In this document: positions 1 to 6,771 of the stretch, one piece after another | Layout of the letters: every line of letters starts with the position of its first letter | How positions within the stretch are numbered: the first letter of the stretch is position 1 | NCBI GenBank assembly: GCA_023389105.1 | Contig: JAEWEY010000010.1 | Location: 124,001-188,000 of the forward strand | From: Pseudomonadota bacterium | Lineage (GTDB): Bacteria > Pseudomonadota > Alphaproteobacteria > Sphingomonadales > Sphingomonadaceae | DNA length: 64,000 nt | Direction of reading: 5' to 3' | Position numbers and translations under genes: made by a program | The notes under the pieces: generated by a model | What the model was told of the DNA's origin: nothing | Databases searched by the model: none | Seen by the model: the letters and a program-made list of their open reading frames with translations, nothing else

Positions 1-418
1 CATTGGTGATCGAGAGGACCGCAGGCTGGGCCTGGTGAACGTCGGGGCGGATGCGGTCGCAAGCATCCTCGACCGTCTCCGGCGTTAGCTTCGCCCCCTC
101 TCCTTCCAAAAGATGAAGCTTGGCGCCGCCGGTGAAGAACCCCGGCGCCCCCGCTTCGTCGACCTCGATATGAGCTTCCCGGTGGCAGAGGATCGATCGA
201 TAAGGCGGACAGAGCGCCCCCAGGGCTAGGCAATTCGCCGCGGTGCCGGTCGTGACCCAGAACGCCCGCAACGCAGTCCCGAACAGGTCCGAAAAGGCGC
301 CGTCGAGCTGCTTGCTCCATTCGTCGCCGTCGTAGGCGGTATCGAGCCGGTTCACGGAGGCGATCGCTTCTAGGACCTTCGGATGCGCCGGCGCTGCATT
401 GTCGGAGAAGAACCGCAT
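1..418 (-). CDS. ltaE: Low-specificity L-threonine aldolase, 3'-truncated by window edge
   Basis: The reverse strand encodes a protein starting MRFFSDNAAPAHPKVLEAI, the N-terminal signature of the PLP-dependent threonine aldolase family (F-x-SDN then HP). It continues with FWVTTGTAANCLAL, the PLP-phosphate-binding T-G-T-A-A-N stretch. Family members cleave L-threonine or L-allo-threonine to glycine and acetaldehyde. Only about 139 codons are visible of a usual 330-350, so the catalytic lysine lies outside the window. The ATG at 418 is the only good start; a second ATG at 429 is out of frame. A tRNA-Thr gene lies directly upstream on the same strand. Other beta-eliminating lyases are possible but less likely. 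Confidence 0.85.
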   Translation of the reverse strand, partial: MRFFSDNAAPAHPKVLEAIASVNRLDTAYDGDEWSKQLDGAFSDLFGTALRAFWVTTGTAANCLALGALCPPYRSILCHREAHIEVDEAGAPGFFTGGAKLHLLEGEGAKLTPETVEDACDRIRPDVHQAQPAVLSITN

Positions 419-463
419 CGGGGCCGCATGGCGGCGCCCCGGTGGACCGTCAACGTGAGAAAA

Positions 464-538
<75 letters not shown>

Positions 539-610
539 ACGTTGTCCGGAAGGCCGCGCCTATGGCCAAGCCCCCTTGCGACGTCAACCCGTGCAAGCCA
601 TGGCTGCGTC

Positions 611-730
611 ATGGCCGGACACTCGAACGATCGTGAAGAGCGACTGGCGGCAGCGCTGCGGGAAAATCTGCGCAAGCGGAAAGCGCAGGCGCGGGACCAG
701 CAGTCGAAGAAGGAAAAGCCCGGCAACTAG
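611..730 (+). CDS. Small charged protein, 39 aa
   Basis: This is a short ORF starting MAGHSNDREERLAAALRENL and ending in a strongly basic tail rich in Lys, Arg and Gln. The look is that of a small nucleic-acid-associated or ribosome-associated protein, but no domain can be named. Its stop codon overlaps the stop of the opposite-strand small membrane protein by a few bases, a typical compact convergent arrangement. Function is unknown. Support is the charged composition and a plausible ATG; larger readings of the same frame run back into the tRNA and are not credible. Confidence 0.6.
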   Translation: MAGHSNDREERLAAALRENLRKRKAQARDQQSKKEKPGN

Positions 731-855
731 GCGTCGCGGTCGCGCATCTTCTTTTCGCCGAGCGCGCTTTCGATGCCGCCCGCCACTGCGTCGCCGAGCC
801 ATATCACGGCTCCCAGCAGGATGATGGCAAGGGCGAACAACAAAGCTTCAGTCAC
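727..855 (-). CDS. Small single-pass membrane protein, 42 aa
   Basis: A GTG start at 855 has a GGAG ribosome-binding site seven bases upstream. The product begins VTEALLFALAIILLGAVIWL, one membrane segment covering about residues 4-22, followed by a charged tail ending EKKMRDRDA. The longer ORF of this frame (to 1080) overlaps the aminopeptidase gene and is a shadow. Function unknown; it overlaps the 3' end of the convergent small gene by four bases. Confidence 0.6.
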   Translation of the reverse strand: MTEALLFALAIILLGAVIWLGDAVAGGIESALGEKKMRDRDA

Positions 856-943
856 GACTCGTCTCCGTGATTTCCCCTTACCCTGTAGCGCGTTAAACCC
901 ACAATTAATTGCACGTGACCGTATTGTCACAAGCTGGGACGGA

Positions 944-2743
944 TCAGTCGCCAATGGGCGCGCAGGCCCGCTGCAGCCAGTCGAGGTCCGCGCCTTCGAG
1001 GGTCGGGCCGATCTTCGCCATGACATGCGCATGATAGCAGTTGAGCCAGACCAGCTCTTCCGCATTGAGCATCTCGACATCGACCAGCCGGCGATCGATC
1101 GGCGCGAAGGTCAACGTCTCGAAGCCGAGCATATCCTTTTCCGCGCCTTCGATCTGCCGTTCGACCACAAGCACGAGGTTCTCGATGCGGATGCCGTACT
1201 CGCCGGTCTTGTAATAGCCGGGCTCGTTGGAGAGGATCATGCCGGGTTGAAGGGGCTCGTCGCCGCCGCTTTGCGAGCTGCCAACCGGCGAGATGCGCTG
1301 CGGCCCTTCGTGGACCGACAGGAAGCTGCCGACGCCGTGCCCGGTGCCGTGGGCGTAATCGAGGCCGGCTTCCCACAGCGGCCGGCGGGCGAAGCTGTCG
1401 AGCTGGCTCCCGCGCGTGCCCTTCGGGAAGACCGCGGTGGCGATCGCGATGTGGCCCTGCAGGACGCGGGTGAAGCGGTCCTTCATCTCCGCGGTCGGTT
1501 CGCCGATCGGCACGGTGCGGGTGATGTCAGTGGTGCCGTCGACATACTGGCCGCCCGAGTCGATCAGGTAGAGCGTCCCCTGCTCCAGCTTGCGGTTGGT
1601 CTTCTCGCTTGAGCGATAGTGAACGATCGCGCCGTTCGGCCCGGCGCCCGAGATGCTGTCGAACGAGAGGTCGCGCAGCTCGGGGTTCTCGCGCCGCAGC
1701 GCTTCGAGGTGATCGGACGCCTTCAGCTCGTCGACGTCGCCCTTGAGCGCTTCTTCATCGATCCAGCGCAGGAACTTCGATATGACCGCACCGTCGCGGG
1801 TCTGCGCGGACTTCTGACCAGCAATCTCTGCCGGGTTCTTGATCGCCTTGGGAAGAATGGTCGGATCGCGCAGGGCGAGCACCTTGGCGCCGGCTTTCTC
1901 CAGCGCCTCGAAGATCGCGGCGACTGCGCGCTCGGGGTCGACGACGACGGTCTTGCCCTTGAGCTGGCCCAGCGCGCTTTCGAACGCGGCGCGCTCATGC
2001 AGTCGAACACCATTACCCAGATGTTGGCGGACTTCCGGCCCGATCTTCTCGCCGGCGACGAACAGGTCCGCGGTGCCGTCCGCGTTGACGAGCGCATAGG
2101 CCAGCGCGACCGGCGTCCGCGACACATCCTGGCCGCGGATGTTGAAGGCCCAAGCGATGGAATCGAGCGCCGATAGCACAGCGGCGTCAGCGTGATGTGC
2201 GGCGAGCCAATCGCCGATCTCCGTCCGCTTTTCCGCGCCCGACTTGCCGGTGTGCTGCTCGGCCTGGACGACGAGACGCGCCTTCGACGCCTCCGGCCGC
2301 TCCTTCCAGATCTCGTCGATCGGGTTTTTGTCTACCGCAACCAGCTCGGCGCCGCGGGTAGCCAACGCTTCCTTGGCCTTTTTCACCCAGTCGCGGGTGT
2401 GCAGCCAGGGATCGTAGCCGATGCGCGCGCCCTGCGGCGCGTGTTCCTCAAGCCATTGCGTGGTGCTGGTTTCGGGCACCGACTGGTAGCTCCAGTGGTC
2501 AGCACTGACCTGCTGCCGGACCTGCAGCGTGTAGCGCCCGTCGACGAAGATCGCCGCCTGTTCCGGCAGCACCACCGCGGAGCCAGCCGACCCTTCGAAG
2601 CCGGTCAGCCAGGCCAGCCGCTGCGCATAGCTGCCGACATATTCGCTCATATGCTCGTCGGTCAGCGGGACGACGAACCCGTCGAGCTTGTCGCGCTGCA
2701 GCTGCTCGCGAAGGGCTTTGAGGCGGTCGGCATAGGATGACAT
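944..2743 (-). CDS. Aminopeptidase P family protein (Xaa-Pro aminopeptidase, M24B)
   Basis: This 599-aa protein has the three-part layout of long, eukaryote-like Xaa-Pro aminopeptidases: two creatinase-like N-terminal domains (residues about 5-300) and a C-terminal M24 metallopeptidase domain. The five metal ligands are visible: D395 and D406 (LID-SGG and TTD-ITRT), H469 (GTGHGVG), E507 (NEPGYY) and E521 (IRIEN). It should remove N-terminal residues preceding proline, using two Mn(II) or similar ions, in the cytoplasm. The ATG at 2743 follows an AGGAG ribosome-binding site (GCAAGGAGTTTCGCC); the ORF extension to 2917 has no such support. It stands alone with no obvious operon partner. Confidence 0.95.
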   Translation of the reverse strand: MSSYADRLKALREQLQRDKLDGFVVPLTDEHMSEYVGSYAQRLAWLTGFEGSAGSAVVLPEQAAIFVDGRYTLQVRQQVSADHWSYQSVPETSTTQWLEEHAPQGARIGYDPWLHTRDWVKKAKEALATRGAELVAVDKNPIDEIWKERPEASKARLVVQAEQHTGKSGAEKRTEIGDWLAAHHADAAVLSALDSIAWAFNIRGQDVSRTPVALAYALVNADGTADLFVAGEKIGPEVRQHLGNGVRLHERAAFESALGQLKGKTVVVDPERAVAAIFEALEKAGAKVLALRDPTILPKAIKNPAEIAGQKSAQTRDGAVISKFLRWIDEEALKGDVDELKASDHLEALRRENPELRDLSFDSISGAGPNGAIVHYRSSEKTNRKLEQGTLYLIDSGGQYVDGTTDITRTVPIGEPTAEMKDRFTRVLQGHIAIATAVFPKGTRGSQLDSFARRPLWEAGLDYAHGTGHGVGSFLSVHEGPQRISPVGSSQSGGDEPLQPGMILSNEPGYYKTGEYGIRIENLVLVVERQIEGAEKDMLGFETLTFAPIDRRLVDVEMLNAEELVWLNCYHAHVMAKIGPTLEGADLDWLQRACAPIGD

Positions 2744-3076
2744 GGCGAAACTCCTTGCGCTCCAGCTAATCCTTGCCGCGCGGTTGTTAAAGGGCCGCGT
2801 AATTCGGCGTGGGTCCTTGGCACCCTGAGCGAGTGAAACCGGGGGGTCCTCCACTTCCTCCACTTTGTGACTTTTGGGAGGAGAACAGGCTGTCAGCCGC
2901 GCGAATGAAGGTGACAACCAAGGTAATAAGTCTGTCGCCCTGGTCAGTCATCAAAGCCTGGGGGCCGAATGTAAGGCTTCAACAAAATCACAGATATGCG
3001 GCTGTAGGACAGCCGCTTCGCTGATGTCCGCTTTCGACGCATTGCGGACATGGCGCGAGTCCGTAAATTGCGATGA
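2744..3076. other. Intergenic region, no gene found
   Basis: About 330 bases lie between the aminopeptidase start and the next lipoprotein gene. Short ORFs here are low-complexity readings without ribosome-binding sites. The only structure I see is the first copy of the 30-nt palindrome at 3024-3051. Confidence 0.6.
3024..3051 (+). repeat. 30-nt palindrome family, copy 1, forward orientation
   Basis: Arms ATGTCCGC and GCGGACAT pair perfectly around a 12-nt loop TTTCGACGCATT. Forward means the loop reads TTTC(C/G)ACCCATT on the plus strand. It lies about 25 bases upstream of the next gene. Confidence 0.9.
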
Positions 3077-3490
3077 ATGCGTCACAATGCTTGTCTATTA
3101 GCGCTGCTTCTCTCTGCTTGTAGCCAGGCTCGAAGCTATACGTCCATTTGTGACATTGCTGATCCAGAAGCTGCCGTCGGTTCGCAAGTGACTTTAAAAG
3201 CTATGCTGCTCGTGGGCGGCATGGAGCATCCGCCCATGGTCGTCGATCCGAAGTGCTGGCTCGGTTTCGGAGCTGATCTAACAGAAGCGCCCGAGGACTT
3301 GAGAATGGCGTTCGAGTCCCCTGGGAGATTCAATAAATTTGCTTTGGTGTCAGGTCGGCTTGAGTATCCGCGCAAGCGCCCAATGCTTCGTATAGAGTCT
3401 GCCCGACAGATCCAGATTGGAGCGCCGATGCGCTCCGAAGAGGAGGATGCATTCTTCAAACGCATGGTTCGTGAAAAGGCGGTTTGGTGA
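3077..3490 (+). CDS. Putative lipoprotein, 137 aa
   Basis: The N-terminus MRHNACLLALLLSAC is a signal peptide with a lipobox (LLSAC), so the mature protein is probably lipid-anchored in the cell envelope. The body has a paired-Cys pattern (SICDIAD and later PKCWLGF) and a VGSQVTL ... ALVSGRLEY core that looks like a small beta-barrel. The lipoprotein at 18093-18713 has a similar layout (C-EAL, LLGKKVTITGWY, C, ARFRGTL) and may be a distant paralogue. No function is known. There is no strong ribosome-binding site; a palindrome copy lies upstream and another 22 bases after the stop. Confidence 0.7.
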   Translation: MRHNACLLALLLSACSQARSYTSICDIADPEAAVGSQVTLKAMLLVGGMEHPPMVVDPKCWLGFGADLTEAPEDLRMAFESPGRFNKFALVSGRLEYPRKRPMLRIESARQIQIGAPMRSEEEDAFFKRMVREKAVW

Positions 3491-3512
3491 CTACCCGAAA
3501 GTGGCCTTCGTG

Positions 3513-3540
3513 ATGTCTGCTCTCGACCCATTGCGGAGAT
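3513..3540 (+). repeat. 30-nt palindrome family, copy 2, forward
   Basis: A degenerate copy with arms ATGTCTGC and GCGGAGAT around loop TCTCGACCCATT, 22 bases downstream of the lipoprotein stop codon. Confidence 0.75.
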
Positions 3541-3564
3541 AAGGCGCCCTGCTACGAGCAGGCG

Positions 3565-3816
3565 ATGAAATACCTGGTATTCACGATGCGATTGCCTGAC
3601 TTCGATCCGCAGGTGATTCCCGCCCATTACCGGTTCCTTGACGATCTGCGCGGTCGGTCTCTTCTGGAACAGGCTGGGGCGTTCACTGACAAAAGCGGAG
3701 GAGCGTACGTCCTCCAGGCCAGCAGCCTGGAGGAAGCGCAGCGCCTAGCAAAACAAGATCCTCTGGCGCTTAGAAACTGCTCGAACGTGACGGTTCATGA
3801 ATGGGATGCGAGTTAG
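3565..3816 (+). CDS. YciI family protein, 83 aa
   Basis: The product starts MKYLVFTMRLPDF and keeps the compact ferredoxin-like layout of YCII-related proteins: a first strand, the L-x-x-G element (LLEQAGAFTDKSGGAYVLQA), then a helix (SLEEAQRLAKQDPLALR) with the conserved D-P and a final strand. Length of about 80-95 aa fits the family. The biochemical role is not settled for most members; some have hydrolytic or dechlorinase-like activity. The stop codon TAG lies just before palindrome copy 3. Confidence 0.8.
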   Translation: MKYLVFTMRLPDFDPQVIPAHYRFLDDLRGRSLLEQAGAFTDKSGGAYVLQASSLEEAQRLAKQDPLALRNCSNVTVHEWDAS

Positions 3817-3818
3817 CA

Positions 3819-3849
3819 CGGTTCCGCTTTCCACCCATTGCGGACGTTA
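3819..3849 (+). repeat. 30-nt palindrome family, copy 3, forward
   Basis: Loop TTTCCACCCATT with right arm GCGGACGTT; the left arm (CGGTTCCGC) is mutated. It starts 3 bases after the YciI stop codon. Confidence 0.8.
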
Positions 3850-4158
3850 GCTGACACGCTACCATCGCGGAGTGGCTGGCGCATATTTGGTCTGGCATTG
3901 ATTGCCGCGACAGCATCGCTGACCGGCACGCCGCTCATTGGCGGGCTTAGGAGAGGTGTCATCTACTCCAAGCAAGTCGGCTATTCGCGCGTCGATGACC
4001 CTAAGTCATTTTGGTTTTACACCGTTTGCCTAAGCGATAGCGTTCCTAAGCTCGGCTGGACTGCTCGTGTATTTCGCCGTGGATGCACTGCTGGGACGCT
4101 AGCGTCCGCTTTCCACCCATTGCAGACATTAGCGTGTCACCATACCCCGCTCCCATGA
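3838..4158 (+). CDS. Doubtful small membrane-protein ORF
   Basis: This open frame starts at a TTG inside palindrome copy 3 and ends in the frame of copy 4, so both ends are repeat-derived. The middle (about residues 13-75) has one hydrophobic segment (WRIFGLALIAATASL) followed by IYSKQVGYSRVDDPKSFWF. That basic-then-P-x-x-FW pattern is seen in small bacterial membrane proteins. It may be a decayed or start-displaced small membrane-protein gene flanked by two repeats. No credible ribosome-binding site is visible. Confidence 0.3.
   Translation: MRTLADTLPSRSGWRIFGLALIAATASLTGTPLIGGLRRGVIYSKQVGYSRVDDPKSFWFYTVCLSDSVPKLGWTARVFRRGCTAGTLASAFHPLQTLACHHTPLP
4101..4130 (+). repeat. 30-nt palindrome family, copy 4, forward
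   Basis: Arms AGCGTCCGC and GCAGACATT around loop TTTCCACCCATT, 24 bases upstream of the thioesterase start codon. Confidence 0.88.
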
Positions 4159-4931
4159 GCGCACTTCGCACGGTCATCGAGGGCCTTTCTGCTGACGACG
4201 GCACGTGGACGGTCAAGGCGCCCGCTGCCTGGTCGCAGGGGCGCACGTTGTATGGCGGGATGACCGCTGCTTTGTACTTCGAGGCCGCGCGGCGGCTGGC
4301 GCCGGAGATGCCGTTGCGCTCCGCCCACGTACTGTTCGCCGGGCCGGCGGGCGGGACGCTGACGCTGCGTCCGAAACTGCTGCGCGCGGGGCGGTCTAGG
4401 GCTGCGGTCAGTGTTGGCTGTGAAGGCGAAGCGGGCGAGGCCGCACTGGCCACCTTTGCATTCGGAAGCGATCGCCAAAGCCGGGTCGATCACGCCGCGG
4501 CACCGCGTGCATTGCCGTCGAAAGCACCCGGGGACTGCCCGGTCTTCATCGAGCGGACCGGCGGATTCCACGAGCGGTTCGAGTTGCGGCTGGCCGAGGG
4601 ATCCTCGCTGATGAGCGGCGGTGTTCCGGACTTCACTGTCTGGGTCCGATTCCGCGAGCCGCCGGACGTCGATCCGACCACAGCGCTGCTGGCGCTGGCC
4701 GATGCGTTGCCGCCGGCCGCCATGGCGCGCTTTCCCGAGCGGGCGCCAATCAGCACGATCAGCTGGTCCGTTGATGTGCTGACTAAGGTCGACCGCGTCG
4801 ATGGCTGGTATCTGCTGCGCTCGGCCAGCGAGCATACGCGCGGGGGGTATTCGACGCAGGCGATGGCCTTGTGGGACGCTGAGTGCCGGCAGCTGGCGAT
4901 CGGGCGGCAGTCGGTCGCGATCTTCATTTAA
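4155..4931 (+). CDS. Thioesterase family protein (double hotdog, TesB-like)
   Basis: This 258-aa protein resembles acyl-CoA thioesterases with two hotdog folds. The N-terminal half has the QGRTLYGGMTAALYFEAARR helix-strand signature (residues about 25-45) and SAHVLFAGPA. The C-terminal half has PISTISWSVDVLTK and RSASEHTRGGYSTQAMALWD, the second hotdog with the usual D-G-x-x (here WDAE) near the end. Substrate is unknown; the family hydrolyses acyl-CoA esters in the cytoplasm. The ATG at 4155 is chosen because earlier starts fall in the repeat. A terminator for the opposite gene lies immediately downstream. Confidence 0.85.
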   Translation: MSALRTVIEGLSADDGTWTVKAPAAWSQGRTLYGGMTAALYFEAARRLAPEMPLRSAHVLFAGPAGGTLTLRPKLLRAGRSRAAVSVGCEGEAGEAALATFAFGSDRQSRVDHAAAPRALPSKAPGDCPVFIERTGGFHERFELRLAEGSSLMSGGVPDFTVWVRFREPPDVDPTTALLALADALPPAAMARFPERAPISTISWSVDVLTKVDRVDGWYLLRSASEHTRGGYSTQAMALWDAECRQLAIGRQSVAIFI

Positions 4932-4941
4932 CTGGGCGCCC

Positions 4942-4976
4942 AAAAAGAAAGGGCGGCGCCGAAACCGACGCCGCCC
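4942..4976 (-). terminator. Rho-independent terminator for the PEP-CTERM gene
   Basis: On the minus strand AGGGCGGCG pairs with CGCCGCCCT around TCGGTTTCGG and is followed by TTTCTTTTT. It lies 26 bases past the stop codon at 5003. Confidence 0.88.
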
Positions 4977-5002
4977 TCGTGAGGCAATATTTCGAAGATG
5001 CT

Positions 5003-5563
5003 TTACGCGATCTGCGCGAACGCCGGAGCCTGGCGACGGCGGCGCATGGACATGCCGATTCCGCCGAAGCCGAGGAGCATCATGGCCCACGTCGCCGGCT
5101 CCGGCACCGCGCCGAAGTTAATTGTGCCCGAGTAGGACGCGCTCGGGCCTGTAACGATGTTGCCAGTCACCGTCAGCGTATGGTTGCCTGCGCCGAGCAG
5201 CGTCGGGCTGAGCGTGAACATGTCCAGCGAGCCCGAAGACATCAAATCGAACGGCGTGCTGTCGAGACGCACCGAGCAGGCTCGGCAGGTAAAATCGATG
5301 TTGTTTCCGCCGCCCAGCGACACGGTGATGAGTGAGCCGTTGGTGAGCGAGCTATTCGTCAGGTTGATGACGAAGGAGTCGGTGAACAGGCCAAGCGTGA
5401 TAGGAACGTCGCCGACCGGGTTGAACGAGTTGCCGAACGTGCCCGAAGCCGGCGGCGTCACATTCGTGACCGCAGTCGGCGAGAGAACGAGCGGAGCCGC
5501 ACTGGCCGCTGCTGAAAGGAATAGAGCCGCAGTCGCTGCCGCCGCATACATGATCTTACGCAC
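5003..5563 (-). CDS. PEPxxWA-CTERM sorting domain protein, 186 aa
   Basis: A GTG start at 5563 has a GGAGG site six bases upstream; the product has a signal peptide (VRKIMYAAAATAALFLSAAA). It ends with the tripartite PEP-CTERM tail: VPEPATWAMM, a hydrophobic helix LLGFGGIGM and a basic tail SMRRRRQ. Such proteins are exported and processed by an exosortase, usually in organisms making extracellular polysaccharide. The central 120 residues (LTNSSLTNGSLITVSLGGGN) are Ser/Thr/Asn/Gly-rich, beta-strand-like, with no named domain. It is one of four such proteins in this window; the tails match while the bodies do not. Confidence 0.92.
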   Translation of the reverse strand: MRKIMYAAAATAALFLSAAASAAPLVLSPTAVTNVTPPASGTFGNSFNPVGDVPITLGLFTDSFVINLTNSSLTNGSLITVSLGGGNNIDFTCRACSVRLDSTPFDLMSSGSLDMFTLSPTLLGAGNHTLTVTGNIVTGPSASYSGTINFGAVPEPATWAMMLLGFGGIGMSMRRRRQAPAFAQIA

Positions 5564-5691
5564 TGGTTGCCTCCACGCTAGGCGGAGCTCAAGCCGAACC
5601 CCGTTCACAATCTGTTTACTAGCGGTGAAAGCAGCGGAATATAGCGGTCAGATAACGCCCGTCCCGCGGCGGGACACGCGAAGCATTAAGA

Positions 5692-5717
5692 TAAAAAAGG
5701 GCCGGCAGTGCCGGCCC
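5692..5717 (-). terminator. Rho-independent terminator for the Pro-rich lipoprotein
   Basis: On the minus strand GGGCCGGC pairs with GCCGGCCC around ACT and is followed by TTTTTTA. It starts ten bases after the stop codon of the gene at 5727-5990. Confidence 0.9.
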
Positions 5718-5726
5718 TCTCTGGAC

Positions 5727-5990
5727 TTAGCCGCGCTCGCCGGAGCGACGGACAGGCGGCGGTGGCGGGGGTGGTGGCGGAGGCGGCGGACACACGCTGC
5801 CGGCCGGAAGCGTCGAGCCATCGGCACAAGTCACAGGCGGTGGCGGGGGAGGCGGCGGCGGAGGCGGCGGCGCCGGGCACGGATCGCTCACGCCAACGAC
5901 GGTGCCATCCGGGCACGTCTGGGTCTTGGGCGTCGTCGCGCAGGCGGCAAGGCCGGCGGTCGCGACGATGATCAGGGCAAGTTTCTTCAT
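5727..5990 (-). CDS. Proline-rich lipoprotein with TCPDG motifs, 87 aa
   Basis: MKKLALIIVATAGLAAC is a lipoprotein signal peptide (LAAC lipobox). The mature protein alternates two Cys-containing units (QTCPDGTVVGVSDPC and VTCADGSTLPAGSVC) with two long polyproline tracts and ends VRRSGERG. The gene at 42567-42821 has the same architecture and an identical last eight residues. Polyproline runs suggest a spacer that lifts the C-terminus away from the membrane. Function is unknown. The gene has its own terminator and appears monocistronic. Confidence 0.85.
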   Translation of the reverse strand: MKKLALIIVATAGLAACATTPKTQTCPDGTVVGVSDPCPAPPPPPPPPPPPPVTCADGSTLPAGSVCPPPPPPPPPPPPVRRSGERG

Positions 5991-6098
5991 TCGCCTCTCC
6001 TCTGGTGATTAGCGGGACCGGCTTAGGCACAGCCCCACGGGAAAGGAAACGTGGCGAGGCTCGGCTTGTCGACCCAGACACTCGCTTGGCGGAGTCCG

Positions 6099-6677
6099 TT
6101 ACGCCCCTTTGACCGCGGCGAGCTTGATCGCGAAGGTGTAGCGCGGTGTGTAACAGATGCGGGACGGCGGCCGTCCCGCATGTGGAATTGCGCCGTCGAA
6201 CAGCACCAGGCGGCCCGGCCGGGGACTGGCGCAGAATTGCGCATCGCCGGTGCGGTCGAAAAATAGGGTCTCGCCACCCCATTCCGGCTCCCAATCCTTC
6301 GACATGAACCAAAGAGCGGTCAGTTCGCGCTGGTCGGGTCCACAGTCGCAATGGGCGTAGAGCATGTCCCCGAAGGCGGCGTAGTTGGTGTAGGCCCGAT
6401 AGGGCTCGTAGCGCTCGCCCGGGCGTGCGACCGCGACGGCCTGCTCCGTGATTGACCACAGCGGCAGTTGCGTAACATTCGCCAAGGGCAGTTCGCTGAC
6501 CCAATGCCGATGATCGGCCGTGTCCGACCGGGCGACCTCAGTGCGCGTGAACGGCGAGCGGTCAAGCGCCTCGACATATTGAGCAAGATCCGCCGCAGAC
6601 ATCAAGCCGTCGAATATGAAGATGTCGCGGCCCTCCACACAGCCTTGCCGTGTCGGCTGAAGCTCGGCCTTGTTCAT
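6099..6677 (-). CDS. 2OG-Fe(II) oxygenase (prolyl 4-hydroxylase-like)
   Basis: This 192-aa protein carries the double-stranded beta-helix iron ligands of the 2-oxoglutarate/Fe(II) dioxygenases: H109-x-D111 (AHCDCG) and H166 (DGAIPHAGRPP), with a probable 2OG-binding Arg about seven to thirteen residues later (SRICYTPRY). The segment WGGETLFFD is also typical of the SM-20/P4H branch. The substrate, possibly a peptidyl proline or a small molecule, cannot be told. The ATG at 6677 (MNKAELQP) is preferred over the ORF start at 6773, which overlaps the divergent ptrB start at 6772. The two genes would share a short promoter region. Confidence 0.85.
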   Translation of the reverse strand: MNKAELQPTRQGCVEGRDIFIFDGLMSAADLAQYVEALDRSPFTRTEVARSDTADHRHWVSELPLANVTQLPLWSITEQAVAVARPGERYEPYRAYTNYAAFGDMLYAHCDCGPDQRELTALWFMSKDWEPEWGGETLFFDRTGDAQFCASPRPGRLVLFDGAIPHAGRPPSRICYTPRYTFAIKLAAVKGA

Positions 6678-6771
6678 GCGCGCGGTGCCTCCCGTCGCTT
6701 TCGTAGCCGTTTTCAACGCGGAGAAAAGCGGCGTGCTAGTCACTCGGCCAGCCGTAAGGCTAATAGGCCGC

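Noticed and set aside
773..1612. Long plus-strand ORF opposite the M24 aminopeptidase gene
   Set aside because: It is antisense of a clear metallopeptidase gene with all metal ligands, and its protein is Arg/Asp/Ala-rich without any domain.
3838..4158. ORF starting and ending inside repeat copies as a secure gene
   Set aside because: Its ends are repeat sequence and the TTG start is inside the repeat loop; kept only as a low-confidence entry.
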